Shown: positions 1-8,427 of the stretch, in pieces
Layout of the letters: the number at the start of each line of letters is the position of its first letter
How positions within the stretch are numbered: position 1 is the stretch's first letter
NCBI GenBank assembly: GCA_023399155.1
Contig: JAEWQP010000002.1
Coordinates: forward strand, 262,905-326,904
DNA from: Verrucomicrobiota bacterium
GTDB taxonomy: Bacteria; Verrucomicrobiota; Verrucomicrobiia; Opitutales; Opitutaceae
Reading direction: 5' to 3'
DNA length: 64,000 nt
Position numbers and translations under genes: made by a program
The notes under the pieces: generated by a model
Seen by the model: the letters and a program-made list of their open reading frames with translations, nothing else
Told to the model about the DNA's origin: nothing
Database searches by the model: none

Positions 1-1
1 C

Positions 2-361
2 TGGGACAAGATCCGCGTGCCGGTGAAGCTTGAGTTCGACCTCAAGCCGCTCGCTGCGCAGATCGAGGCGGTCATGGCCTCGAACGAGGAGAAGAAGCCG
101 TATGCGCAGGCCGCGATGTTTTACCTCGACCACGGGCTTGACCTGAAGAAGGCCGCGGCCTGGATGGACGAGGCGATCAAGGCGCAGCCGGATGCGTTCT
201 ATCTCATCTACCGCAAGGGCCTGATCCTTGAGAAGCAGGGTGACAAGGCCGGCGCACTCGCCGCCGCCCAGAAGTCGCTCGACATGGCCTCCAAGGCGGA
301 GGGTGGCATCCGCGAGGAGTACACGCGCCTCAATAAGGACCTGATCGCGCGCCTGAAGTAG
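2..361 (+). CDS. DUF2911 family protein, C-terminal part (truncated by window start)
   Basis: The reading frame is open from the first complete codon of the window (W-D-K-I-R-V-P-V-K), so the GTG at 17 is probably internal and the gene starts upstream of the window. The visible ~119 residues match the end of DUF2911 proteins: a beta-strand segment 'RVPVKLEFD' followed by a helical, TPR-like tail with an aromatic 'YLDHGLDLKKAAAWMDEAI' repeat and a second helix pair ending 'NKDLIARLK'. DUF2911 proteins are usually exported; the N-terminus with the signal would lie outside this window. Function is not established for the family. It ends 21 bases before a large PIG-L gene on the same strand, so the two may be co-transcribed. 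Confidence 0.7.
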   Translation, partial: WDKIRVPVKLEFDLKPLAAQIEAVMASNEEKKPYAQAAMFYLDHGLDLKKAAAWMDEAIKAQPDAFYLIYRKGLILEKQGDKAGALAAAQKSLDMASKAEGGIREEYTRLNKDLIARLK

Positions 362-382
362 GCGCCCCTTCGCTCACCACGC

Positions 383-2857
383 ATGCACGGCCCGATCCGG
401 CGATCGTGCGGGAGCCTGTTCTGTGCGGTCGCCTTGGCGGCGGCGTCGCCGGCCGCGCCGGCGGAGCCGCGCTCGGCTGCGGAGATCGCACAGGAACTGC
501 GCAGCTTCCGCGAACTTGGCACGGTTCTCTTCGTCGCGGCCCATCCCGACGACGAGAACTCGCGCATCCTGACCTGGCTCGCGCGCGGTCGCGGCTACCG
601 CACCGCCTACCTGTCGCTCACGCGCGGCGACGGCGGTCAGAACCTGATCGGGCCCGAGCTGAGGGAGGCGCTGGGTCTCATCCGTACCCACGAACTGCTC
701 GCGGCGCGTCGCGTCGACGGCGGCGAGCAGTTTTTCTCCCGGGCGATCGACTTCGGTTTTTCCAAGACGCCGGAGGAAACGCTCGCGATCTGGGACCGCG
801 CCGCCGTGCTCGGCGACGTGGTCCGGCTCGTCCGGCTCTACCAACCCGACATCCTGATGGTGCCCTTCTCGCCCGAGAGCGCGGGCACGACGCACGGGCA
901 TCACACCGCGTCGGCCGTGCTTGCAATGGAAGCGTTCAAGCTTGCCGGCGACCCCACCGCGTATCCGGAACAGCTCGACAGCCTGCGGCCATGGAGCCCG
1001 CGCCGTGTGATCCTCGCCCGCTGGTGGGGCGGTGAGAACGAGCCTGCGATCGAGATCGATATCGGCGGCTTCGACCCGGTCTCGGGAAAGTCCTTCGGCG
1101 AGATCGCGGCGGAAAGCCGCACGATGCACAAGTCGCAGGGCATGGGCGCCATGAGTTCGCGCGGCACCTCGGTCTCGCGCTTCCAGGTGATCGCCGGCGA
1201 GCCCGCGACCCGCGATATCCTCGAGGGAATCAACACGAGCTGGTCCCGCGTCGAGGGCGGGGAGGCGATCGCGCGTCGAGCCGAGGCCGTGCTCGCCGCG
1301 TTCCAGCCTCTCCAGCCCGTGGCGAGCGTGCCGGCCCTCCTTGCCCTGCGCCGGGACCTTGCCGCGCTGCCCGACCTGAGCGCGGCTGTCGCTGCCAGGC
1401 GCGTGCAGCTCGACGCGATCCTGCGCGCCTGCCTCGGGCTCCACGTGGAAACGGTCGTGCCGCAGGCCGAGGTCCTCCCGGGCGAGGAGCTGAAGCTGCG
1501 TCACACCGTGCTGTCCCGGGCGGGATATCCGATGCGGTGGGTCGCCGTCCGCCATCCCGGGCACGGCGCGGAGATCGCGATCGGCACGCCCCTGCAGCCC
1601 AATACCCCCGCCACGCAGGAAGTCACCCGGACGCTCGCCGCCGACACGCCGCCGAGCCGGCCGTATTGGCTTCGTTATGACGGTACGGCCGGGCTGGCGC
1701 GCGTCGACGATCCGCGGTTGATCGGCCGGCCCGCGAACCCGCCGGTCTTTCCCGTGGAGCATGTCTTCGAGATCGACGGCCAGGAACTCGTCGTGGCGGA
1801 CGAGCCGGTCCAGGTCGGCGTGGACCGCGTGCACGGCGAGAGCCGCCGCCCGCTGGCGGTCGTCGCCCCGGCGGCACTGCGCTTTGTCGACGAGGTGGCG
1901 CTGTTTGCTCCCGGTGCGTCGCGCACGATCGCGGTGGAGGTCGAGGCGGCTCGGGCCGACACCGCCGGCACCCTGCGGCTCGAGGCGCCCGCGGGATGGA
2001 CAGTCGCGCCCGCCGGGCAGCCCGTGCGGCTCGCCGTCTCCGGCGAACGTGCGCGTATCGAGTTTTCACTCACGGCACCCGGCGCGACCGCGACCGCCCT
2101 GATCGGTGCGTCCATTGAGATCAACGGCGTGCGAACCGGGAACCGCCGGATCGCGATCGGGTACGAACATATTCCCCCGCTCCTGCTGCAACCTCCGGCC
2201 CGGCTGCGTGCGACCAGCATGGAAATCGCCACGCATGCGCGCAGGGTCGCCTATGTGACGGGGGCCGGAGACAGCGTGGGCGAGGCGCTTGCGCGCATGG
2301 GCCATGAGGTCACGGTCCTTTCGGACGAGGAACTCACGCCCGCGCGGCTGAAGGGCTTCGACGCCGTGGTGTTCGGTATCCGGGCTTTCAACACCCGGCC
2401 GGGCCTCGCGGCGCGGCTGCCGGCGGTGTACCAGTACGTCGAGGACGGCGGGGCCGCGATCGTCCAGTACAACACCCCGGATCGCACGCTCACGACCTTC
2501 TCGCCCCTCACCGTCCGCGTGGCACGCAACGAGCGCGTGACCGACGAGGGTGCGGCCATGACGCTCCTGGCCCCGGATCATCGCGCGCTCAACGTGCCGA
2601 ACCGCATCGGGCCCGCCGACTTCGCGGGCTGGGTGCAGGAGCGCGGGCTTTATTTTGCCACCGAATGGGACGAGCGCTTCACCCCGCTGCTCGCGTGCGC
2701 CGATCCGGGTGAGAGCCAGAAGCAGGGCGTGCTCCTGGTGGCACGCCATGGCCGCGGGCATTTCGCCTACACGGGATTGGCCTTCTTCCGGCAGCTGCCC
2801 GAGGGTGTTCCAGGCGCGTATCGCCTCCTGGCCAATCTCGTCTCCCTGGGAAAGTAA
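383..2857 (+). CDS. Large secreted PIG-L/LmbE-family deacetylase with C-terminal ThuA-like domain
   Basis: An 824-residue protein starting with a signal peptide (residues 1-27, hydrophobic core followed by Ala-rich A-P-A-E). The PIG-L zinc motif 'AAHPDDENS' is at residues 52-60 and the distal His cluster 'THGHHTA' near residue 170, so the metal site appears intact. The family hydrolyses N-acetyl groups on sugars such as GlcNAc conjugates. After the ~280-residue catalytic domain come beta-rich segments (about 350-600) and a C-terminal part (about 615-824) that resembles a class I glutamine-amidotransferase-like/ThuA fold ('FDAVVFGIRAFNTRP'). It is far longer than BshB enzymes (~240 residues) and is a distinct paralogue of the bshB-like gene downstream. 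The next ORF starts one base after its stop. The substrate is unknown; cell-envelope or periplasmic action is inferred from the signal peptide. Confidence 0.85.
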   Translation: MHGPIRRSCGSLFCAVALAAASPAAPAEPRSAAEIAQELRSFRELGTVLFVAAHPDDENSRILTWLARGRGYRTAYLSLTRGDGGQNLIGPELREALGLIRTHELLAARRVDGGEQFFSRAIDFGFSKTPEETLAIWDRAAVLGDVVRLVRLYQPDILMVPFSPESAGTTHGHHTASAVLAMEAFKLAGDPTAYPEQLDSLRPWSPRRVILARWWGGENEPAIEIDIGGFDPVSGKSFGEIAAESRTMHKSQGMGAMSSRGTSVSRFQVIAGEPATRDILEGINTSWSRVEGGEAIARRAEAVLAAFQPLQPVASVPALLALRRDLAALPDLSAAVAARRVQLDAILRACLGLHVETVVPQAEVLPGEELKLRHTVLSRAGYPMRWVAVRHPGHGAEIAIGTPLQPNTPATQEVTRTLAADTPPSRPYWLRYDGTAGLARVDDPRLIGRPANPPVFPVEHVFEIDGQELVVADEPVQVGVDRVHGESRRPLAVVAPAALRFVDEVALFAPGASRTIAVEVEAARADTAGTLRLEAPAGWTVAPAGQPVRLAVSGERARIEFSLTAPGATATALIGASIEINGVRTGNRRIAIGYEHIPPLLLQPPARLRATSMEIATHARRVAYVTGAGDSVGEALARMGHEVTVLSDEELTPARLKGFDAVVFGIRAFNTRPGLAARLPAVYQYVEDGGAAIVQYNTPDRTLTTFSPLTVRVARNERVTDEGAAMTLLAPDHRALNVPNRIGPADFAGWVQERGLYFATEWDERFTPLLACADPGESQKQGVLLVARHGRGHFAYTGLAFFRQLPEGVPGAYRLLANLVSLGK

Positions 2858-2858
2858 C

Positions 2859-3017
2859 ATGAAGAACCCGCACCTGTTCGCCGCGCACGACGACGGAACT
2901 GACGGCCGCCCGTTTCTTCCGGGCTACCGCAGCTGGCGCGGCGTCTACGTCACCGTGCTCGTGTGCTTCGTCGCGTATGTCGTCGCGCTCACGGTCTTCA
3001 CGCGGGTGTTTTCATGA
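2859..3017 (+). CDS. 52-residue single-span membrane protein
   Basis: A short ORF starting at ATG 2859, immediately after the stop of the PIG-L gene, and ending in a four-base ATGA overlap with the symporter start at 3014. It encodes a hydrophilic N-terminus (MKNPHLFAAHDDGTDGRPF) and one hydrophobic segment of about 20 residues (YVTVLVCFVAYVVALTVF). The tight packing and the overlap argue that it is translated and coupled to the transporter. Its position before a sodium:solute symporter recalls small accessory subunits of transporters, but there is no recognisable family motif. Function unknown. Confidence 0.6.
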   Translation: MKNPHLFAAHDDGTDGRPFLPGYRSWRGVYVTVLVCFVAYVVALTVFTRVFS

Positions 3018-4726
3018 ACGTCTGGGACTACGTCGTCCTCGTCGGGACGCTGCTCAGCATCGCCGCCTACGGCATGTGGCGGACGCGGGGCGCGCGCGAC
3101 CTCTCCAGCTACATCCGGGGCGATCGGCACACGGGCTGGGCCACGATCGGCCTTTCTGTCATGGCCACGCAGGCGAGCGCGATCACCTTCCTCTCCACGC
3201 CCGGCCAGGGCTACGAGAGCGGAATCGGATTCGTGCAGAACTACTTCGGCATGCCGATCGCGCTCATCCTCGTCGCGGCGGTCTTCGTGCCGCTCTACCG
3301 GCGCCTCAACGTCTACACCGCCTACGAATTCCTCGGGCGGCGCTTCGACACCAAGACGCGCGTGCTCGGCGCGCTGCTGTTCCTCGTGCAGCGCGGGCTG
3401 GCGGCGGGCATCACGATCTACGCCCCGGCCATCATCGTGTCGACCGTGCTGGGCTGGTCGCTGGATCTCACGGTCCTGCTCAGCGGCGCGCTTGTCATCA
3501 TCTACACGGTCAGGGGCGGAAGCGGTGCCGTGACGCTCACGCAGAAACACCAGATGGCCGTGATCCTCGCGGGCATGGCGGTGGCGTTCGTCATCCTGGT
3601 GATGAAGCTTCCGGAGGACCTGGGCCTGGGCGAGGCGCTGCACGTGGCCGGCGGCATGGGAAGGCTCGAGGCGGTGGATTTCTCGTTGGACCCGGGCCGC
3701 CGCTACACGATCTGGTCGGGCATCCTCGGCGGGGTCTTCCTCTCGTTGTCCTACTTTGGCACGGACCAGTCGCAGGTGCAGCGCTACCTCGCGGGCGGCT
3801 CGGTGCGGGACAGCCGGCTGGGGCTGATGTTCAACGCCGTATTCAAGATACCGATGCAGTTCTTCATCCTCCTGCTCGGCGCGCTGCTTTTCGTGTTCTA
3901 CCAGTTCGAGCGGCCGCCGGTATTCTGGAACAAGGCCGAGTGGAGCAGGCACAGCACCGGCGAGGGCGGCGCGCCGCTGCGCGCGTTCGAGGAGCGCCAC
4001 GAACAGATGCACGACGAGAAGCTCGCCGCGATCGAGGCCTGGGTGGAGGCCCGGCGCAGCGGCGACGCCGCGCAGGAGGCTGCGATGCGGGCGGCCGTGG
4101 CCGAGGTGCAGCAACGCGCCCAGGCGCTGCGTGACGAGACGAAGGAGGCGCTTGTTGCGGCGGATCCGAAGATCAATGCGAAGGACTCCGACTACGTCTT
4201 CATCTCGTTCGTGCTCGATCACCTGCCGCACGGCGTGATCGGCCTCCTGCTCACCGTGATCTTTGCGGCGGCGCTCTCGTCGTCGTCGTCGGAACTCAAC
4301 GCGCTGGGCACCACGACCGCGATGGATCTCTACCGCGGCGTGCTTCGTCCCGGGGCGGACGAGGCGCACTATGTGCGGGCGTCGAAATGGCTGACCGCCG
4401 CGTGGGGCGTGGTGGCGGTGAGCTCGGCCTTGCTGCTGCGCGTGGCCGAGAATCTCATCGAGCAGATCAACATCATCGGTTCGCTCTTCTACGGCGTGGT
4501 GCTGGGACTTTTCCTGGTCGCGTTCTTCTTCCGCAGGGTCGGAGGCACCGCGGTGTTCTTTGCGGCGATCGCGGCCGAGGCGCTCGTGATCGCCGGATAT
4601 TTCACGCTCTCGATCGGCTATCTTTGGTACAACCTCATCGGCTGCTCGCTCTGCGTGCTCTTCAGCCTGATGCTGCATACGATCCTCGGCGGTCGTGATC
4701 ACGCGGAGGAGTTGCCTGTCGCATGA
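3014..4726 (+). CDS. Sodium:solute symporter (SSS family)
   Basis: ATG 3014 is chosen because it overlaps the upstream small gene by ATGA; a longer in-frame start at 2963 would run through that gene. The 570-residue product is polytopic with the SSS fold: early 'MNVWDYVVLVGTLLSIAAYG' helix, 'TQASAITFLSTPGQGYESG' sodium-site helix, 'YFGTDQSQVQRYLAG' helix and 'SSSSELNALGTTTAMDLYRG' late helix. An insertion at roughly residues 300-390 is hydrophilic and coiled-coil-like (rich in E, A, R), as in several symporters of Bacteroidota and Verrucomicrobiota. It probably moves a small sugar, amino sugar or acid with Na+; the substrate cannot be read from sequence. It lies between a secreted PIG-L deacetylase and bacillithiol genes. 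Confidence 0.85.
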   Translation: MNVWDYVVLVGTLLSIAAYGMWRTRGARDLSSYIRGDRHTGWATIGLSVMATQASAITFLSTPGQGYESGIGFVQNYFGMPIALILVAAVFVPLYRRLNVYTAYEFLGRRFDTKTRVLGALLFLVQRGLAAGITIYAPAIIVSTVLGWSLDLTVLLSGALVIIYTVRGGSGAVTLTQKHQMAVILAGMAVAFVILVMKLPEDLGLGEALHVAGGMGRLEAVDFSLDPGRRYTIWSGILGGVFLSLSYFGTDQSQVQRYLAGGSVRDSRLGLMFNAVFKIPMQFFILLLGALLFVFYQFERPPVFWNKAEWSRHSTGEGGAPLRAFEERHEQMHDEKLAAIEAWVEARRSGDAAQEAAMRAAVAEVQQRAQALRDETKEALVAADPKINAKDSDYVFISFVLDHLPHGVIGLLLTVIFAAALSSSSSELNALGTTTAMDLYRGVLRPGADEAHYVRASKWLTAAWGVVAVSSALLLRVAENLIEQINIIGSLFYGVVLGLFLVAFFFRRVGGTAVFFAAIAAEALVIAGYFTLSIGYLWYNLIGCSLCVLFSLMLHTILGGRDHAEELPVA

Positions 4727-4738
4727 AGATGTCGTTCC

Positions 4739-4867
4739 GCCACGGAGACACGGAGGCACGGAGAAGAAAGCGAGGCCGTTGGCCATTCCGGCACGCCGGC
4801 ACTGGCATAGCAGGACAGACGCTCGCTCTCATGCCCTTGGATCTTCGTGCCTCCGTGTCTCCGTGGC
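4739..4867. repeat. Inverted-repeat element with 8-base period arms (copy 1)
   Basis: Two exactly complementary 22-base arms, 4739-4760 (gccacggagacacggaggca plus cg) and 4846-4867, are separated by 85 bases. Each arm is a run of an 8-base unit ACGGAGRC. The element fills most of the gap between the symporter and the bshC-like gene, and a second copy lies between bshB and bshA. The spacer of the two copies does not look alike. I see no coding content. It could act as a transcript-stabilising or attenuating hairpin, or be a non-autonomous mobile repeat. Confidence 0.85.
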
Positions 4868-4898
4868 CCATCCCGACCAACTCGCTTCGCGTCGCGTC

Positions 4899-5675
4899 AT
4901 GAGCACGTCACCCGTCATCGTTTTCGGGCAGCAACCCTGCGGTTTTTTCCCGCGACGATTTCTCTACGCCAAGATCGTCACGGCCCGGCGGCTGCAGCGG
5001 GAACTCGGCGGCGAGATCGTGTTCTTCTGCCACGACAGCGACCACGATCCGCGGGAGACCCGGACGATCCTGCGTCATCGCAAGACCGGCGAGCCGTGCG
5101 AGTTGAACTTCGCGTTCCTGAACAAGACGCAGCGCCGGTTCACGCCTCTGAATCTGAAGCGTATCGCCCCGGGCTGGCAGGAGAACACCGCCCGGCAACT
5201 GCCCGCCTTCGTCGAACCGTGCTGGGTGGCGGCGTTCAAGAACGTGCGCGCCGAATGTGTGTCCGACTTCTGCCTCGAGATGTACCAGCGGATGGGGCTG
5301 CTCGAGGGCATCCGCGTGGTGCGCTCGAGCGATCCCGCGTTTCGCCGGGCGGCCTGCGCGATCGACGAGTGCTTCGTCGACGTGCCGCACGACGGCGAGA
5401 TCGTGCGGGCGCGCCTGCGGGGCGGCGAACTCTGCCTGCACGAAGGCGGCGACCGCTACATCAGCCTGCCTCCGGTCTCCTACACGTGCGAACAGGTGAG
5501 TCCCACGCGCGACTCGCGCCTGCGCTGGATGCAATCCGTCCTCCATTGCACGCATTATGTGGCCGGGGCCAGCGAACAGGATTATCTCCGGCGTGAAGAC
5601 GCGCCGGAAATCGTGTATGTGAAACGCGATCCGATTGATCGTTCCGATGAAGCCTATACCGATGCCCCCGCCTGA
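4899..5675 (+). CDS. Compact BshC-like protein (putative cysteine-adding enzyme of bacillithiol synthesis)
   Basis: ATG 4899 gives 258 residues; the frame is open further upstream but that part is the repeat element. Three spaced segments resemble BshC. First, 'VIVFGQQPCGFF' followed by a Lys-Ile helix and 'DSDHDPRET', matching the BshC pattern GGQQxGLxTGP...KI...EDHDxxE. Second, 'GLLEGIRVVRSSDPAFR', matching the 'EGLVLLNSGDPGIK' region. Third, 'HYVAGASEQDYL', matching 'AFIAGPGEINYW'. BshC is normally ~500-540 residues with a C-terminal coiled coil; that coiled coil and long insertions are absent here. It overlaps the BshB-type gene, with BshA next, which strongly supports the role (adding Cys to GlcN-malate). 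The family call is mine from memory of BshC motifs and needs a profile search; an inactive or accessory homologue is the alternative. Confidence 0.6.
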   Translation: MSTSPVIVFGQQPCGFFPRRFLYAKIVTARRLQRELGGEIVFFCHDSDHDPRETRTILRHRKTGEPCELNFAFLNKTQRRFTPLNLKRIAPGWQENTARQLPAFVEPCWVAAFKNVRAECVSDFCLEMYQRMGLLEGIRVVRSSDPAFRRAACAIDECFVDVPHDGEIVRARLRGGELCLHEGGDRYISLPPVSYTCEQVSPTRDSRLRWMQSVLHCTHYVAGASEQDYLRREDAPEIVYVKRDPIDRSDEAYTDAPA

Positions 5676-6387
5676 ATCCTCGGCCGCGCTGCTTGTCTTT
5701 GGCGCCCATCCCGACGACATCGAGTTCGGATGCGGCGGCGTGGTCGCGCGCGAGACACGGCAGGGCCGCACGACCCACCTCGTGGTCGGCTCGCGGGGGG
5801 AAGCCGGAACCCACGGGACCGGTGAGCAGCGGGCGCTCGAGGCGCAGAAGGCCGCCGCCGCGCTCGGCGCCACGCTTGAGTTCGTGGACCTGGGCGGCGA
5901 CGCCCATTTTGAGCGGTCGGTCGAATCGGCCCTCAAGCTAGCCGTAATTGTCCGCCGGGTACGGCCGGCGCTGGTGCTGGCGCCCAGCCTGGTCGAGAAT
6001 CAGCACCCCGACCACGCTCGGCTTGGCGCCATGGTCCGCGATGCCACCCGGCTCGCGCGTTACGGCGGGGTCGCCGAACTCCGGGCCCTGCCGCCCCACG
6101 TGACCGGGGCGCTCTTCTATTACGCGGTCTCGCCGGACGCCGAACCGCGCGACATTTCGCCCGTGCTCATCGACGTGTCGGATGACGACGTTGTCGAGGC
6201 CTGGACGGCCGCGATCCACGCCCATGCGTCGCAATCCAAGACGCGCGACTATGCCGATCTCGTGCTCACGCGCGCGCACGCGAACGGGATGCGATGCGGC
6301 GTCCGGTACGCCGTGCCGCTCTTTCCCAACGATGCGCCGGTGTTCGAGTCGCTCGCGCCGCTCATGCGCAGCGCGCGGCGGTTTTGA
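5647..6387 (+). CDS. bshB: BshB-type N-acetylglucosaminyl-malate deacetylase
   Basis: A 246-residue LmbE/PIG-L protein with the zinc motif 'FGAHPDDIEFGCGG' near residue 18-30 and the distal 'NQHPDHARLG' motif around residue 120, typical of the BshB1 size class. It should remove the acetyl group from GlcNAc-malate, the second step of bacillithiol synthesis, in the cytosol (no signal peptide). Start is uncertain: TTG 5635, ATG 5647 and ATG 5662 are in frame, and all overlap the end of the bshC-like gene (stop at 5675), indicating coupling. The BshA-type gene follows after a repeat element. A mycothiol-type or other GlcNAc-conjugate deacetylase would share these motifs, but the neighbours favour bacillithiol. 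Confidence 0.8.
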   Translation: MKPIPMPPPESSAALLVFGAHPDDIEFGCGGVVARETRQGRTTHLVVGSRGEAGTHGTGEQRALEAQKAAAALGATLEFVDLGGDAHFERSVESALKLAVIVRRVRPALVLAPSLVENQHPDHARLGAMVRDATRLARYGGVAELRALPPHVTGALFYYAVSPDAEPRDISPVLIDVSDDDVVEAWTAAIHAHASQSKTRDYADLVLTRAHANGMRCGVRYAVPLFPNDAPVFESLAPLMRSARRF

Positions 6388-6397
6388 ATGATTGGCT

Positions 6398-6518
6398 ACG
6401 GAGACACGGAGGCACGGAGAAGAGCTGAGATGGAAAGCAAGACATTCGATGTTCTAGGCGTAGTTGATCAGGAGGTACGAGCTGTTTGCAGGGCTCCGTG
6501 TCTCCGTGCCTCCGTGGC
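6398..6518. repeat. Inverted-repeat element with 8-base period arms (copy 2)
   Basis: Left arm 6398-6419 (acggagacacggaggcacgg plus ag) and right arm about 6494-6518, which on the other strand reads as the same ACGGAGRC unit repeated three times in a slightly different A/G order. The arms can pair through the shared octamer. It occupies the gap between the bshB stop (6387) and the bshA start (6531). The closest sequence elsewhere is a partial match at about 15408-15430 (gtcacggaggtacggg). Confidence 0.8.
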
Positions 6519-6530
6519 CGGTCTCCTTCG

Positions 6531-7670
6531 ATGACGAGCGACAGACCGCTTCGCATCGGGATCACGTGCTACCCGTCCATCGGCGGGAGCGGCATCCTCG
6601 CCTCCGCCCTGGGGGAGGAACTCGCGCGACGCGGGCACGAGGTGCATTTCATCAGCTATCAGCGTCCGTTCCGGCTTCCCGCGACGGCGCCCCGGCTCTT
6701 TTTCCATCCCGTCGTCATCAACGATTACGAATTATTCCGCTATCCGGACTACACGCTGCCGTTGTCGGTAAAGATGGCGGAGGTCGCGCGCGACCACCGC
6801 CTCGACCTGCTGCACGTCCACTACGCCGTGCCGCATGCGACCGCGGCCATTCTCGCGCGTTCGATGCTTCCGGAGGGGCAGCGGCCGCGCGTGGTCACGA
6901 CGCTCCACGGGACGGATACGACTCTCCTGGGGCGCGACCCCGGATACGGTCCCGCGATCCGGCACGCCCTGGCGGAGTCGGATGCGGTCACCACGGTGTC
7001 CGAGTTCCTGCGCCTCGAGACCGTGCGCCTGCTCGGGGTGGAGAAGCCCATCGACGTCGTACACAATTTCTTCGAGCCGCAGCCACCCACGCGCAGTGCC
7101 GACGAGGTGCGGCGTGAGCTTGGGCTGGGCTCGGAACCGGTGGTGTTGCACGCCTCGAACCTGCGGCCGGTCAAGCGCGTCGACCTGCTGCTCGATGCGG
7201 CCGCACGTTTTCACGCCGAGCTGCCGGTCAAGCTCCTGATCCTCGCGGGCGCCGACTTTTCGCCCTACATCACCCACGTGCAGCGGCTGGGACTGCGCGA
7301 GCGCGTGATCGTGCGCGAGAAGGTGGTCGGGATCGAGGACTACATCCAGATCGCCGATGCCGCGATGTTCACCTCCGAGAGCGAGAGTTTCTGCCTGAGC
7401 GCACTGGAGGCGATGTCGCTGGGCTGTCCCTGCGTGGCGCGGAGGGTGGGCGGCATCCCGGAGGTGATCGAGGACGGCGTTTCGGGCGTGCTCGTTGGCT
7501 CGGACGAGGCGCACGACCTTGCCGAGGCGATGGACGGCCTGCTGCGCGATCCGGAGCGCCGCCGCGCGATGGGCGCCGCGGCGCGCCTGCGCGCCCGCGA
7601 GCGTTTCTCCGCCGACGCGATTCTGCCGCGCTACGAGCAGATCTATCGCCGCGTGTGCCGCCTGGGATGA
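6531..7670 (+). CDS. bshA: BshA-type GT4 glycosyltransferase (N-acetylglucosaminyl-malate synthase)
   Basis: 379 residues from ATG 6531; in-frame upstream codons fall inside the repeat element and are rejected. It is a GT-B, family 4 transferase. The N-terminus 'IGITCYPSIGGSGILASALG' is the BshA glycine-rich acceptor loop; 'LHVHYAVPHA', 'TTLHGTDTTLLG', 'TVSEFL' and the C-terminal donor motif 'SESESFCLSALEAMSLGCP' with 'GGIPEVI' are all BshA hallmarks. BshA joins UDP-GlcNAc and L-malate, the first step of bacillithiol synthesis. Length is standard (~375-380). It is the last gene of the group; the following ~290 bases to 7960 are a convergent gap with no gene I can support. Confidence 0.88.
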   Translation: MTSDRPLRIGITCYPSIGGSGILASALGEELARRGHEVHFISYQRPFRLPATAPRLFFHPVVINDYELFRYPDYTLPLSVKMAEVARDHRLDLLHVHYAVPHATAAILARSMLPEGQRPRVVTTLHGTDTTLLGRDPGYGPAIRHALAESDAVTTVSEFLRLETVRLLGVEKPIDVVHNFFEPQPPTRSADEVRRELGLGSEPVVLHASNLRPVKRVDLLLDAAARFHAELPVKLLILAGADFSPYITHVQRLGLRERVIVREKVVGIEDYIQIADAAMFTSESESFCLSALEAMSLGCPCVARRVGGIPEVIEDGVSGVLVGSDEAHDLAEAMDGLLRDPERRRAMGAAARLRARERFSADAILPRYEQIYRRVCRLG

Positions 7671-7960
7671 TCGCGCGGAGCCCGGGGCCGCGGCCACCAA
7701 GGCACGGGGCCGAGCCGCGCGCCAGTTGACGCCAGCCGCTGTCCTGCACACGGACTGGGATCACTGGACGGGCGCAGGGGCGGTGGTCGCGCAGGCGCGG
7801 ATCTGCGGGCTGTTCACCTGCGGCCGCCCGCGCCGCGGGCGACGCTCGGGCGGTGCCCTGGAGCGGGCGGCCTACGCACGCCGCCGGGACGGGGCGGGTG
7901 CAGCCTCCGTTCTGCGAACCTGGAGTTTCGCGTCCCGGCGACGCGCGCTGCGACGGCCTC

Positions 7961-8236
7961 CTAGTTGGCGAGCACTTCGCGTGCGGGCAACTCCCGGAAG
8001 GGCGTCCCGAGCAGGCGCATCGCCTCGGCGTGTGACGTCGTGATGAAGAACCTCGGATCGAGGCTCTCCCAGGCGTCCTCGACCGTGCTCTTCTCGATCA
8101 GGTAGCCGACCGGCGCATAGTGCTCTCCGTAGAGCACGTGCAGATTGCCGGAGCCGATTTCCTGCGTGTTCGGCAACGCCTCGGACTTCCTCAGGGCCGC
8201 AACCAGAGGTTTGGTTATCTCAATGGGTGTATGCAT
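7961..8236 (-). CDS. Small conserved-looking protein of unknown function
   Basis: 91 residues from ATG at 8236. The frame is open much further upstream, but that stretch is antisense to the TrpB gene. The product is acidic, cytosolic and has a compact globular look ('GSGNLHVLYGEHYAPVGYLI', 'SLDPRFFITTSHAEAMRLLG'). I recognise no family. It lies about 190 bases downstream of the TrpB2-type gene on the same strand and converges with bshA. Coding status rests on residue composition and the clean ATG, not on homology. Confidence 0.5.
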   Translation of the reverse strand: MHTPIEITKPLVAALRKSEALPNTQEIGSGNLHVLYGEHYAPVGYLIEKSTVEDAWESLDPRFFITTSHAEAMRLLGTPFRELPAREVLAN

Positions 8237-8427
8237 GGCATCTGGGGTTGAGGGTTGATGGTGTGGTTCATGCCGTGGCTTCCGCGCCGCGGCGCGACAG
8301 GTTACGCCCGTGGGCCGCGGCACGCAAGCGACAGGGACCGCTTTTTCAGCGTGCGATGCCAGCGTACGAGCGCGTTCACCGCGACCACGGCGAACGCGCG
8401 AGAAACTTTGCGACTGCCAGCGTGCCG

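Noticed and set aside
2945..4786. A 613-residue minus-strand open frame over the symporter
   Set aside because: Highly charged, His/Arg/Glu-rich and antisense to an obvious SSS gene; typical shadow in GC-rich DNA.
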